Of a stretch of 64,000 bases of DNA, positions 9,810-23,833 are shown piece by piece. Positions within the stretch are counted from its first letter, which is position 1, and each line of letters opens with the position of its first letter. A program made the translations under genes and the position numbers. Source of the stretch: Plazaster borealis (lineage: Eukaryota > Echinodermata > Asteroidea > Forcipulatida > Labidiasteridae); NCBI GenBank assembly GCA_021014325.1, contig JAJGQC010000474.1:1-64000 (forward strand). The letters run 5' to 3'. A model generated the notes under the pieces. The model made no database searches. It worked only from the letters and a program-made list of their open reading frames with translations, and was not told the DNA's origin.

Positions 9810-12800
9810 TTGTGCAAATCCTGCATTATTCTGAGGGTGATTTGGCCGTGCTTACTTTGTGTTTCTCTCTTTGACTGCCCTGTGCACAAAAATCCCATTG
9901 AACATGCTTCTGAGGAGCCTTCTGAGTATCCCCACTTGCTGGTCATTTCCGGTATGGAGATGGCACAAGGCGGCCATAAAATGTTGATTTTCGGATTTAG
10001 GGATATGAGAGGCAGAGTTTGGTATAAATTTTGTGTCTCTAGCATGCTTAGTTCAGGAGTTATTGTCAAACATAGCGCAGACTTTGTTTCAAACCATTAT
10101 TCGGCAGGTGTATGTGTACATGTACGTGTTCACACGTAGCCCCAGTTGGTGGTGGTAGCAACCCTACTCCCTGGCCGCTCGCCTCGCCTACAAAATGGTC
10201 AGAGAAACGAAACCAGGACGAGGAGAGAGCCCTTGAGATAGGCTTTCCAATGGTATAAAACTTGTGCAAATCCTGCATTATTCTGAGGGTGATTTGGCCG
10301 TGCTTACTTTGTGTTTCTCTCTTTGACTGCCCTGTGCACAAAAATCCCATTGAACATGCTTCTGAGGAGCCTTCTGAGTATCCCCACTTGCTGGTCATTT
10401 CCGGTATGGAGATGGCACAAGGCGGCCATAAAATGTTGATTTTCGGATTTAGGGATATGAGAGGCAGAGTTTGGTATAAATTTTGTGTCTCTAGCATGCT
10501 TAGTTCAGGAGTTATTGTCAAACATAGCGCAGACTTTGTTTCAAACCATTATTCGGCAGGTGTTTATGTTCTTGCATGTGTACATGTACGTGTTCACACG
10601 TAGCCCCAGTTGGTGGTGGTAGCAACCCTACTCCCTGGCCGCTCGCCTCGCCTACAAAATGGTCAGAGAAACGAAACCAAGACGAGGAGAGAGCCCTTGA
10701 GATTGGCTTTCCATTGGTATAAAACTTGTGCAAATCCTGCATTATTCTGAGGGTGATTTGGCCGTGCTTACTTTGTGTTTCTCTCTTTGACTGCCCTGTG
10801 CACAAAAATCCCATTGAACATGCTTCTGAGGAGCCTTCTGAGTATCCCCACTTGCTGGTCATTTCCGGTATGGAGATGGCACAAGGCGGCCATAAAATGT
10901 TGATTTTCGGATTTAGGGATATGAGAGGCAGAGTTTGGTATAAATTTTGTGTCTCTAGCATGCTTAGTTCAGGAGTTATTGTCAAACATAGCGCAGACTT
11001 TGTTTCAAACCATTTTTCGGCAGGTGTATGTGTACATGTACGTGTTCACACGTAGCCCCAGTTGGTGGTGGTAGCAACCCTACTCCCTGGCCGCTCGCCT
11101 CGCCTACAAAATAGTCAGAGAAACGAAACCAAGACGAAGAGAGAGCCCTTGAGATTGGCTTTCCATTGGTATAAAACTTGTGCAAATCCTGCATTATTCT
11201 GAGGGTGATTTGGCCGTGCTTACTTTGTGTTTCTCTCTTTGACTGCCCTGTGCACAAAAATCCCATTGAACATGCTTCTGAGGAGCCTTCTGAGTATCCC
11301 CACTTGCTGGTCATTTCCGGTATGGAGATGGCACAAGGCGGCCATAAAATGTTGATTTTCGGATTTAGGGATATGAGAGGCAGAGTTTGGTATAAATTTT
11401 GTGTCTCTAGCATGCTTAGTTCAGGAGTTATTGTCAAACATAGCGCAGACTTTGTTTCAAACCATTATTCGGCAGGTGTATGTGTACATGTACGTGTTCA
11501 CACGTAGCCCCAGTTGGTGGTGGTAGCAACCCTACTCCCTGGCCGCTCGCCTCGCCTACAAAATGGTCAGAGAAACGAAACCAGGACGAGGAGAGAGCCC
11601 TTGAGATTGGCTTTCCAATGGTATAAAACTTGTGCAAATCCTGCATTATTCTGAGGGTGATTTGGCCGTGCTTACTTTGTGTTTCTCTCTTTGACTGCCC
11701 TGTGCACAAAAATCCCATTGAACATGCTTCTGAGGAGCCTTCTGAGTATCCCCACTTGCTGGTCATTTCCGGTATGGAGATGGCACAAGGCGGCCATAAA
11801 ATGTTGATTTTCGGATTTAGGGATATGAGAGGCAGAGTTTGGTATAAATTTTGTGTCTCTAGCATGCTTAGTTCAGGAGTTATTGTCAAACATAGCGCAG
11901 ACTTTGTTTCAAACCATTATTCGGCAGGTGTTTGTGTCCATGTACGTGTTCACACGTAGCCCCAGTTGGTGGTGGTAGCAACCCTACTCCCTGGCCGCTC
12001 GCCTCGCCTACAAAATGGTCAGAGAAACGAAACCAGGACGAGGAGAGAGCCCTTGAGATTGGCTTTCCAATGGTATAAAACTTGTGCAAATCCTGCATTA
12101 TTCTGAGGGTGATTTGGCCGTGCTTACTTTGTGTTTCTCTCTTTGACTGCCCTGTGCACAAAAATCCCATTGAACATGCTTCTGAGGAGCCTTCTGAGTA
12201 TCCCCACTTGCTGGTCATTTCCGGTATGGAGATGGCACAAGGCGGCCATAAAATGTTGATTTTCGGATTTAGGGATATGAGAGGCAGAGTTTGGTATAAA
12301 TTTTGTGTCTCTAGCATGCTTAGTTCAGGAGTTATTGTCAAACATAGCGCAGACTTTGTTTCAAACCATTATTCGGCAGGTGTATGTGTACATGTACGTG
12401 TTCACACGTAGCCCCAGTTGGTGGTGGTAGCAACCCTACTCCCTGGCCGCTCGCCTCGCCTACAAAATGGTCAGAGAAACGAAACCAAGACGAGGAGAGA
12501 GCCCTTGAGATTGGCTTTCCAATGGTATAAAACTTGTGCAAATCCTGCATTATTCTGAGGGTGATTTGGCCGTGCTTACTTTGTGTTTCTCTCTTTGACT
12601 GCCCTGTGCACAAAAATCCCATTGAACATGCTTCTGAGGAGCCTTCTGAGTATCCCCACTTGCTGGTCATTTCCGGTATGGAGATGGCACAAGGCGGCCA
12701 TAAAATGTTGATTTTCGGATTTAGGGATATGAGAGGCAGAGTTTGGTATAAATTTTGTGTCTCTAGCATGCTTAGTTCAGGAGTTATTGTCAAACATAGC

Positions 12801-14341
12801 GCAGACTTTGTTTCAAACCATTTTTCGGCAGGTGTATGTGTACATGTACGTGTTCACACGTAGCCCCAGTTGGTGGTGGTAGCAACCCTACTCCCTGGCC
12901 GCTCGCCTCGCCTACAAAATGGTCAGAGAAACGAAACCAAGACGAGGAGAGAGCCCTTGAGATAGGCTTTCCAATGGTATAAAACTTGTGCAAATCCTGC
13001 ATTATTCTGAGGGTGATTTGGCCGTGCTTACTTTGTGTTTCTCTCTTTGACTGCCCTGTGCACAAAAATCCCATTGAACATGCTTCTGAGGAGCCTTCTG
13101 AGTATCCCCACTTGCTGGTCATTTCCGGTATGGAGATGGCACAAGGCGGCCATAAAATGTTGATTTTCGGATTTAGGGATATGAGAGGCAGAGTTTGGTA
13201 TAAATTTTGTGTCTCTAGCATGCTTAGTTCAGGAGTTATTGTCAAACATAGCGCAGACTTTGTTTCAAACAATTTTTCGGCAGGTGTATGTGTACATGTA
13301 CGTGTTCACACGTAGCCCCAGTTGGTGGTGGTAGCAACCCTACTCCCTGGCCGCTCGCCTCGCCTAGAAAATGGTCAGAGAAACGAAACCAGGACGAGGA
13401 GAGAGCTCTTGAGATTGGCTTTCCATTGGTATAAAACTTGTGCAAATCCTGCATTATTCTGAGGGTGATTTGGCCGTGCTTACTTTGTGTTTCTCTCTTT
13501 GACTGCCCTGTGCACAAAAATCCCATTGAACATGCTTCTGAGGAGCCTTCTGAGTATCCCCACTTGCTGGTCATTTCCGGTATGGAGATGGCACAAGGCG
13601 GCCATAAAATGTTGATTTTCGGATTTAGGGATATGAGAGGCAGAGTTTGGTATAAATTTTGTGTCTCTAGCATGCTTAGTTCAGGAGTTATTGTCAAACA
13701 TAGCGCAGACTTTGTTTCAAACCATTTTTCGGCAGGTGTATGTGTACATGTACGTGTTCACACGTAGCCCCAGTTGGTGGTGGTAGCAACCCTACTCCCT
13801 GGCCGCTCGCCTCGCCTACAAAATGGTCAGAGAAACGAAACCAGGACGAGGAGAGAGCCCTTGAGATTGGCTTTCCAATGGTATAAAACTTGTGCAAATC
13901 CTGCATTATTCTGAGGGTGATTTGGCCGTGCTTACTTTGTGTTTCTCTCTTTGACTGCCCTGTGCACAAAAATCCCATTGAACATGCTTCTGAGGAGCCT
14001 TCTGAGTATCCCCACTTGCTGGTCATTTCCGGTATGGAGATGGCACAAGGCGGCCATAAAATGTTGATTTTCGGATTTAGGGATATGAGAGGCAGAGTTT
14101 GGTATAAATTTTGTGTCTCTAGCATGCTTAGTTCAGGAGTTATTGTCAAACATAGCGCAGACTTTGTTTCAAACCATTATTCGGCAGGTGTATGTGTACA
14201 TGTACGTGTTCACACGTAGCCCCAGTTGGTGGTGGTAGCAACCCTACTCCCTGGCCGCTCGCCTCGCCTACAAAATGGTCAGAGAAACGAAACCAGGACG
14301 AGGAGAGAGCCCTTGAGATTGGCTTTCCAATGGTATAAAAC

Positions 14342-16601
14342 TTGTGCAAATCCTGCATTATTCTGAGGGTGATTTGGCCGTGCTTACTTTGTGTTTCTCT
14401 CTTTGACTGCCCTGTGCACAAAAATCCCATTGAACATGCTTCTGAGGAGCCTTCTGAGTATCCCCACTTGCTGGTCATTTCCGGTATGGAGATGGCACAA
14501 GGCGGCCATAAAATGTTGATTTTCGGATTTAGGGATATGAGAGGCAGAGTTTGGTATAAATTTTGTGTCTCTAGCATGCTTAGTTCAGGAGTTATTGTCA
14601 AACATAGCGCAGACTTTGTTTCAAACCATTTTTCGGCAGGTGTATGTGTACATGTACGTGTTCACACGTAGCCCCAGTTGGTGGTGGTAGCAACCCTACT
14701 CCCTGGCCGCTCGCCTCGCCTACAAAATGGTCAGAGAAACGAAACCAGGACGAGGAGAGAGCCCTTGAGATTGGCTTTCCATTGGTATAAAACTTGTGCA
14801 AATCCTGCATTATTCTGAGGGTGATTTGGCCGTGCTTACTTTGTGTTTCTCTCTTTGACTGCCCTGTGCACAAAAATCCCATTGAACATGCTTCTGAGGA
14901 GCCTTCTGAGTATCCCCACTTGCTGGTCATTTCCGGTATGGAGATGGCACAAGGCGGCCATAAAATGTTGATTTTCGGATTTAGGGATATGAGAGGCAGA
15001 GTTTGGTATAAATTTTGTGTCTCTAGCATGCTTAGTTCAGGAGTTATTGTCAAACATAGCGCAGACTTTGTTTCAAACCATTTTTCGGCAGGTGTATGTG
15101 TACATGTACGTGTTCACACGTAGCCCCAGTTGGTGGTGGTAGCAACCCTACCTCCTGGCCGCTCGCCTCGCCTACAAAATGGTCAGAGAAACGAAACCAG
15201 GACGAGGAGAGAGCCCTTGAGATTGGCTTTCCATTGGTATAAAACTTGTGCAAATCCTGCATTATTCTGAGGGTGATTTGGCCGTGCTTACTTTGTGTTT
15301 CTCTCTTTGACTGCCCTGTGCACAAAAATCCCATTGAACATGCTTCTGAGGAGCCTTCTGAGTATCCCCACTTGCTGGTCATTTCCGGTATGGAGATGGC
15401 ACAAGGCGGCCATAAAATGTTGATTTTCGGATTTAGGGATATGAGAGGCAGAGTTTGGTATAAATTTTGTGTCTCTAGCATGCTTAGTTCAGGAGTTATT
15501 GTCAAACATAGCGCAGACTTTGTTTCAAACCATTTTTCGGCAGGTGTATGTGTACATGTACGTGTTCACACGTAGCCCCAGTTGGTGGTGGTAGCAACCC
15601 TACTCCCTGGCCGCTCGCCTCGCCTACAAAATGGTCAGAGAAACGAAACCAGGACGAGGAGAGAGCCCTTGAGATTGGCTTTCCAATGGTATAAAACTTG
15701 TGCAAATCCTGCATTATTCTGAGGGTGATTTGGCCGTGCTTACTTTGTGTTTCTCTCTTTGACTGCCCTGTGCACAAAAATCCCATTGAACATGCTTCTG
15801 AGGAGCCTTCTGAGTATCCCCACTTGCTGGTCATTTCCGGTATGGAGATGGCACAAGGCGGCCATAAAATGTTGATTTTCGGATTTAGGGATATGAGAGG
15901 CAGAGTTTGGTATAAATTTTGTGTCTCTAGCATGCTTAGTTCAGGAGTTATTGTCAAACATAGCGCAGACTTTGTTTCAAACCATTATTCGGCAGGTGTA
16001 TGTGTACATGTACGTGTTCACACGTAGCCCCAGTTGGTGGTGGTAGCAACCCTACTCCCTGGCCGCTCGCCTCGCCTACAAAATGGTCAGAGAAACGAAA
16101 CCAGGACGAGGAGAGAGCCCTTGAGATTGGCTTTCCAATGGTATAAAACTTGTGCAAATCCTGCATTATTCTGAGGGTGATTTGGCCGTGCTTACTTTGT
16201 GTTTCTCTCTTTGACTGCCCTGTGCACAAAAATCCCATTGAACATGCTTCTGAGGAGCCTTCTGAGTATCCCCACTTGCTGGTCATTTCCGGTATGGAGA
16301 TGGCACAAGGCGGCCATAAAATGTTGATTTTCGGATTTAGGGATATGAGAGGCAGAGTTTGGTATAAATTTTGTGTCTCTAGCATGCTTAGTTCAGGAGT
16401 TATTGTCAAACATAGCGCAGACTTTGTTTCAAACCATTATTCGGCAGGTGTATGTGTACATGTACGTGTTCACACGTAGCCCCAGTTGGTGGTGGTAGCA
16501 ACCCTACTCCCTGGCCGCTCGCCTCGCCTACAAAATGGTCAGAGAAACGAAACCAGGACGAGGAGAGAGCCCTTGAGATTGGCTTTCCAATGGTATAAAA
16601 C
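14342..16601. repeat. Five-monomer block, copy 1 (2,260 bp)
   Basis: Five 452-bp units carry, in order, TTTTTCGG, TTTTTCGG, TTTTTCGG, TTATTCGG, TTATTCGG. CCATTGG replaces CCAATGG at the ends of the first two units. The same order follows immediately in the next five units. A private swap (CCTACCTCCTGG near 15148) is present only in this copy. This supports a tandem duplication of a five-unit segment. Confidence 0.7.
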
Positions 16602-18861
16602 TTGTGCAAATCCTGCATTATTCTGAGGGTGATTTGGCCGTGCTTACTTTGTGTTTCTCTCTTTGACTGCCCTGTGCACAAAAATCCCATTGAACATGCT
16701 TCTGAGGAGCCTTCTGAGTATCCCCACTTGCTGGTCATTTCCGGTATGGAGATGGCACAAGGCGGCCATAAAATGTTGATTTTCGGATTTAGGGATATGA
16801 GAGGCAGAGTTTGGTATAAATTTTGTGTCTCTAGCATGCTTAGTTCAGGAGTTATTGTCAAACATAGCGCAGACTTTGTTTCAAACCATTTTTCGGCAGG
16901 TGTATGTGTACATGTACGTGTTCACACGTAGCCCCAGTTGGTGGTGGTAGCAACCCTACTCCCTGGCCGCTCGCCTCGCCTACAAAATGGTCAGAGAAAC
17001 GAAACCAGGACGAGGAGAGAGCCCTTGAGATTGGCTTTCCATTGGTATAAAACTTGTGCAAATCCTGCATTATTCTGAGGGTGATTTGGCCGTGCTTACT
17101 TTGTGTTTCTCTCTTTGACTGCCCTGTGCACAAAAATCCCATTGAACATGCTTCTGAGGAGCCTTCTGAGTATCCCCACTTGCTGGTCATTTCCGGTATG
17201 GAGATGGCACAAGGCGGCCATAAAATGTTGATTTTCGGATTTAGGGATATGAGAGGCAGAGTTTGGTATAAATTTTGTGTCTCTAGCATGCTTAGTTCAG
17301 GAGTTATTGTCAAACATAGCGCAGACTTTGTTTCAAACCATTTTTCGGCAGGTGTATGTGTACATGTACGTGTTCACACGTAGCCCCAGTTGGTGGTGGT
17401 AGCAACCCTACTCCCTGGCCGCTCGCCTCGCCTACAAAATGGTCAGAGAAACGAAACCAGGACGAGGAGAGAGCCCTTGAGATTGGCTTTCCATTGGTAT
17501 AAAACTTGTGCAAATCCTGCATTATTCTGAGGGTGATTTGGCCGTGCTTACTTTGTGTTTCTCTCTTTGACTGCCCTGTGCACAAAAATCCCATTGAACA
17601 TGCTTCTGAGGAGCCTTCTGAGTATCCCCACTTGCTGGTCATTTCCGGTATGGAGATGGCACAAGGCGGCCATAAAATGTTGATTTTCGGATTTAGGGAT
17701 ATGAGAGGCAGAGTTTGGTATAAATTTTGTGTCTCTAGCATGCTTAGTTCAGGAGTTATTGTCAAACATAGCGCAGACTTTGTTTCAAACCATTTTTCGG
17801 CAGGTGTATGTGTACATGTACGTGTTCACACGTAGCCCCAGTTGGTGGTGGTAGCAACCCTACTCCCTGGCCGCTCGCCTCGCCTACAAAATGGTCAGAG
17901 AAACGAAACCAGGACGAGGAGAGAGCCCTTGAGATTGGCTTTCCAATGGTATAAAACTTGTGCAAATCCTGCATTATTCTGAGGGTGATTTGGCCGTGCT
18001 TACTTTGTGTTTCTCTCTTTGACTGCCCTGTGCACAAAAATCCCATTGAACATGCTTCTGAGGAGCCTTCTGAGTATCCCCACTTGCTGGTCATTTCCGG
18101 TATGGAGATGGCACAAGGCGGCCATAAAATGTTGATTTTCGGATTTAGGGATATGAGAGGCAGAGTTTGGTATAAATTTTGTGTCTCTAGCATGCTTAGT
18201 TCAGGAGTTATTGTCAAACATAGCGCAGACTTTGTTTCAAACCATTATTCGGCAGGTGTATGTGTACATGTACGTGTTCACACGTAGCCCCAGTTGGTGG
18301 TGGTAGCAACCCTACTCCCTGGCCGCTCGCCTCGCCTACAAAATGGTCAGAGAAACGAAACCAGGACGAGGAGAGAGCCCTTGAGATTGGCTTTCCAATG
18401 GTATAAAACTTGTGCAAATCCTGCATTATTCTGAGGGTGATTTGGCCGTGCTTACTTTGTGTTTCTCTCTTTGACTGCCCTGTGCACAAAAATCCCATTG
18501 AACATGCTTCTGAGGAGCCTTCTGAGTATCCCCACTTGCTGGTCATTTCCGGTATGGAGATGGCACAAGGCGGCCATAAAATGTTGATTTTCGGATTTAG
18601 GGATATGAGAGGCAGAGTTTGGTATAAATTTTGTGTCTCTAGCATGCTTAGTTCAGGAGTTATTGTCAAACATAGCGCAGACTTTGTTTCAAACCATTAT
18701 TCGGCAGGTGTATGTGTACATGTACGTGTTCACACGTAGCCCCAGTTGGTGGTGGTAGCAACCCTACTCCCTGGCCGCTCGCCTCGCCTACAAAATGGTC
18801 AGAGAAACGAAACCAGGACGAGGAGAGAGCCCTTGAGATTGGCTTTCCAATGGTATAAAAC
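16602..18861. repeat. Five-monomer block, copy 2 (2,260 bp)
   Basis: This repeats the marker order of the preceding block: three TTTTTCGG units, then two TTATTCGG units, with CCATTGG at the ends of the first two. The pattern breaks after 18862, where AATTTTTCGG appears in the second unit. Confidence 0.7.
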
Positions 18862-21800
18862 TTGTGCAAATCCTGCATTATTCTGAGGGTGATTTGGCCG
18901 TGCTTACTTTGTGTTTCTCTCTTTGACTGCCCTGTGCACAAAAATCCCATTGAACATGCTTCTGAGGAGCCTTCTGAGTATCCCCACTTGCTGGTCATTT
19001 CCGGTATGGAGATGGCACAAGGCGGCCATAAAATGTTGATTTTCGGATTTAGGGATATGAGAGGCAGAGTTTGGTATAAATTTTGTGTCTCTAGCATGCT
19101 TAGTTCAGGAGTTATTGTCAAACATAGCGCAGACTTTGTTTCAAACCATTTTTCGGCAGGTGTATGTGTACATGTACGTGTTCACACGTAGCCCCAGTTG
19201 GTGGTGGTAGCAACCCTACTCCCTGGCCGCTCGCCTCGCCTACAAAATGGTCAGAGAAACGAAACCAGGACGAGGAGAGAGCCCTTGAGATTGGCTTTCC
19301 AATGGTATAAAACTTGTGCAAATCCTGCATTATTCTGAGGGTGATTTGGCCGTGCTTACTTTGTGTTTCTCTCTTTGACTGCCCTGTGCACAAAAATCCC
19401 ATTGAACATGCTTCTGAGGAGCCTTCTGAGTATCCCCACTTGCTGGTCATTTCCGGTATGGAGATGGCACAAGGCGGCCATAAAATGTTGATTTTCGGAT
19501 TTAGGGATATGAGAGGCAGAGTTTGGTATAAATTTTGTGTCTCTAGCATGCTTAGTTCAGGAGTTATTGTCAAACATAGCGCAGACTTTGTTTCAAACAA
19601 TTTTTCGGCAGGTGTATGTGTACATGTACGTGTTCACACGTAGCCCCAGTTGGTGGTGGTAGCAACCCTACTCCCTGGCCGCTCGCCTCGCCTACAAAAT
19701 GGTCAGAGAAACGAAACCAGGACGAGGAGAGAGCCCTTGAGATTGGCTTTCCAATGGTATAAAACTTGTGCAAATCCTGCATTATTCTGAGGGTGATTTG
19801 GCCGTGCTTACTTTGTGTTTCTCTCTTTGACTGCCCTGTGCACAAAAATCCCATTGAACATGCTTCTGAGGAGCCTTCTGAGTATCCCCACTTGCTGGTC
19901 ATTTCCGGTATGGAGATGGCACAAGGCGGCCATAAAATGTTGATTTTCGGATTTAGGGATATGAGAGGCAGAGTTTGGTATAAATTTTGTGTCTCTAGCA
20001 TGCTTAGTTCAGGAGTTATTGTCAAACATAGCGCAGACTTTGTTTCAAACCATTATTCGGCAGGTGTATGTGTACATGTACGTGTTCACACGTAGCCCCA
20101 GTTGGTGGTGGTAGCAACCCTACTCCCTGGCCGCTCGCCTCGCCTACAAAATGGTCAGAGAAACGAAACCAGGACGAGGAGAGAGCCCTTGAGATTGGCT
20201 TTCCATTGGTATAAAACTTGTGCAAATCCTGCATTATTCTGAGGGTGATTTGGCCGTGCTTACTTTGTGTTTCTCTCTTTGACTGCCCTGTGCACAAAAA
20301 TCCCATTGAACATGCTTCTGAGGAGCCTTCTGAGTATCCCCACTTGCTGGTCATTTCCGGTATGGAGATGGCACAAGGCGGCCATAAAATGTTGATTTTC
20401 GGATTTAGGGATATGAGAGGCAGAGTTTGGTATAAATTTTGTGTCTCTAGCATGCTTAGTTCAGGAGTTATTGTCAAACATAGCGCAGACTTTGTTTCAA
20501 ACCATTATTCGGCAGGTGTATGTGTACATGTACGTGTTCACACGTAGCCCCAGTTGGTGGTGGTAGCAACCCTACTCCCTGGCCGCTCGCCTCGCCTACA
20601 AAATGGTCAGAGAAACGAAACCAGGACGAGGAGAGAGCCCTTGAGATTGGCTTTCCAATGGTATAAAACTTGTGCAAATCCTGCATTATTCTGAGGGTGA
20701 TTTGGCCGTGCTTACTTTGTGTTTCTCTCTTTGACTGCCCTGTGCACAAAAATCCCATTGAACATGCTTCTGAGGAGCCTTCTGAGTATCCCCACTTGCT
20801 GGTCATTTCCGGTATGGAGATGGCACAAGGCGGCCATAAAATGTTGATTTTCGGATTTAGGGATATGAGAGGCAGAGTTTGGTATAAATTTTGTGTCTCT
20901 AGCATGCTTAGTTCAGGAGTTATTGTCAAACATAGCGCAGACTTTGTTTCAAACCATTATTCGGCAGGTGTATGTGTACATGTACGTGTTCACACGTAGC
21001 CCCAGTTGGTGGTGGTAGCAACCCTACTCCCTGGCCGCTCGCCTCGCCTACAAAATGGTCAGAGAAACGAAACCAGGACGAGGAGAGAGCCCTTGAGATT
21101 GGCTTTCCAATGGTATAAAACTTGTGCAAATCCTGCATTATTCTGAGGGTGATTTGGCCGTGCTTACTTTGTGTTTCTCTCTTTGACTGCCCTGTGCACA
21201 AAAATCCCATTGAACATGCTTCTGAGGAGCCTTCTGAGTATCCCCACTTGCTGGTCATTTCCGGTATGGAGATGGCACAAGGCGGCCATAAAATGTTGAT
21301 TTTCGGATTTAGGGATATGAGAGGCAGAGTTTGGTATAAATTTTGTGTCTCTAGCATGCTTAGTTCAGGAGTTATTGTCAAACATAGCGCAGACTTTGTT
21401 TCAAACAATTTTTCGGCAGGTGTATGTGTACATGTACGTGTTCACACGTAGCCCCAGTTGGTGGTGGTAGCAACCCTACTCCCTGGCCGCTCGCCTCGCC
21501 TACAAAATGGTCAGAGAAACGAAACCAGGACGAGGAGAGAGCCCTTGAGATTGGCTTTCCAATGGTATAAAACTTGTGCAAATCCTGCATTATTCTGAGG
21601 GTGATTTGGCCGTGCTTACTTTGTGTTTCTCTCTTTGACTGCCCTGTGCACAAAAATCCCATTGAACATGCTTCTGAGGAGCCTTCTGAGTATCCCCACT
21701 TGCTGGTCATTTCCGGTATGGAGATGGCACAAGGCGGCCATAAAATGTTGATTTTCGGATTTAGGGATATGAGAGGCAGAGTTTGGTATAAATTTTGTGT

Positions 21801-23381
21801 CTCTAGCATGCTTAGTTCAGGAGTTATTGTCAAACATAGCGCAGACTTTGTTTCAAACCATTTTTCGGCAGGTGTATGTGTACATGTACGTGTTCACACG
21901 TAGCCCCAGTTGGTGGTGGTAGCAACCCTACTCCCTGGCCGCTCGCCTCGCCTACAAAATGGTCAGAGAAACGAAACCAGGACGAGGAGAGAGCCCTTGA
22001 GATTGGCTTTCCATTGGTATAAAACTTGTGCAAATCCTGCATTATTCTGAGGGTGATTTGGCCGTGCTTACTTTGTGTTTCTCTCTTTGACTGCCCTGTG
22101 CACAAAAATCCCATTGAACATGCTTCTGAGGAGCCTTCTGAGTATCCCCACTTGCTGGTCATTTCCGGTATGGAGATGGCACAAGGCGGCCATAAAATGT
22201 TGATTTTCGGATTTAGGGATATGAGAGGCAGAGTTTGGTATAAATTTTGTGTCTCTAGCATGCTTAGTTCAGGAGTTATTGTCAAACATAGCGCAGACTT
22301 TGTTTCAAACCATTTTTCGGCAGGTGTATGTGTACATGTACGTGTTCACACGTAGCCCCAGTTGGTGGTGGTAGCAACCCTACTCCCTGGCCGCTCGCCT
22401 CGCCTACAAAATGGTCAGAGAAACGAAACCAGGACGAGGAGAGAGCCCTTGAGATTGGCTTTCCAATGGTATAAAACTTGTGCAAATCCTGCATTATTCT
22501 GAGGGTGATTTGGCCGTGCTTACTTTGTGTTTCTCTCTTTGACTGCCCTGTGCACAAAAATCCCATTGAACATGCTTCTGAGGAGCCTTCTGAGTATCCC
22601 CACTTGCTGGTCATTTCCGGTATGGAGATGGCACAAGGCGGCCATAAAATGTTGATTTTCGGATTTAGGGATATGAGAGGCAGAGTTTGGTATAAATTTT
22701 GTGTCTCTAGCATGCTTAGTTCAGGAGTTATTGTCAAACATAGCGCAGACTTTGTTTCAAACCATTATTCGGCAGGTGTATGTGTACATGTACGTGTTCA
22801 CACGTAGCCCCAGTTGGTGGTGGTAGCAACCCTACTCCCTGGCCGCTCGCCTCGCCTACAAAATGGTCAGAGAAACGAAACCAGGACGAGGAGAGAGCCC
22901 TTGAGATTGGCTTTCCAATGGTATAAAACTTGTGCAAATCCTGCATTATTCTGAGGGTGATTTGGCCGTGCTTACTTTGTGTTTCTCTCTTTGACTGCCC
23001 TGTGCACAAAAATCCCATTGAACATGCTTCTGAGGAGCCTTCTGAGTATCCCCACTTGCTGGTCATTTCCGGTATGGAGATGGCACAAGGCGGCCATAAA
23101 ATGTTGATTTTCGGATTTAGGGATATGAGAGGCAGAGTTTGGTATAAATTTTGTGTCTCTAGCATGCTTAGTTCAGGAGTTATTGTCAAACATAGCGCAG
23201 ACTTTGTTTCAAACCATTATTCGGCAGGTGTATGTGTACATGTACGTGTTCACACGTAGCCCCAGTTGGTGGTGGTAGCAACCCTACTCCCTGGCCGCTC
23301 GCCTCGCCTACAAAATGGTCAGAGAAACGAAACCAGGACGAGGAGAGAGCCCTTGAGATTGGCTTTCCAATGGTATAAAAC

Positions 23382-23833
23382 TTGTGCAAATCCTGCATTA
23401 TTCTGAGGGTGATTTGGCCGTGCTTACTTTGTGTTTCTCTCTTTGACTGCCCTGTGCACAAAAATCCCATTGAACATGCTTCTGAGGAGCCTTCTGAGTA
23501 TCCCCACTTGCTGGTCATTTCCGGTATGGAGATGGCACAAGGCGGCCATAAAATGTTGATTTTCGGATTTAGGGATATGAGAGGCAGAGTTTGGTATAAA
23601 TTTTGTGTCTCTAGCATGCTTAGTTCAGGAGTTATTGTCAAACATAGCGCAGACTTTGTTTCAAACCATTTTTCGGCAGGTGTATGTGTCCATGTACGTG
23701 TTCACACGTAGCCCCAGCTGGTGGTGGTAGTAATCCTAATCCTTGGCCGCTCGCCTCGCCTACAAAATGGTCAGAGAAACGAAACCAGGACGAGGAGAGA
23801 GCCCTTGAGATTGGCTTTCCATTGGTATAAAAC
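23382..23833. repeat. Monomer with clustered substitutions
   Basis: Five substitutions fall within 26 bp in this otherwise near-consensus unit, at 23718 (T to C), 23731 (C to T), 23734 (C to T), 23739 (C to A) and 23743 (C to T). TGTCCATG also replaces TGTACATG near 23688. Such a cluster fits a short conversion tract from a diverged copy better than independent mutations. Confidence 0.8.
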
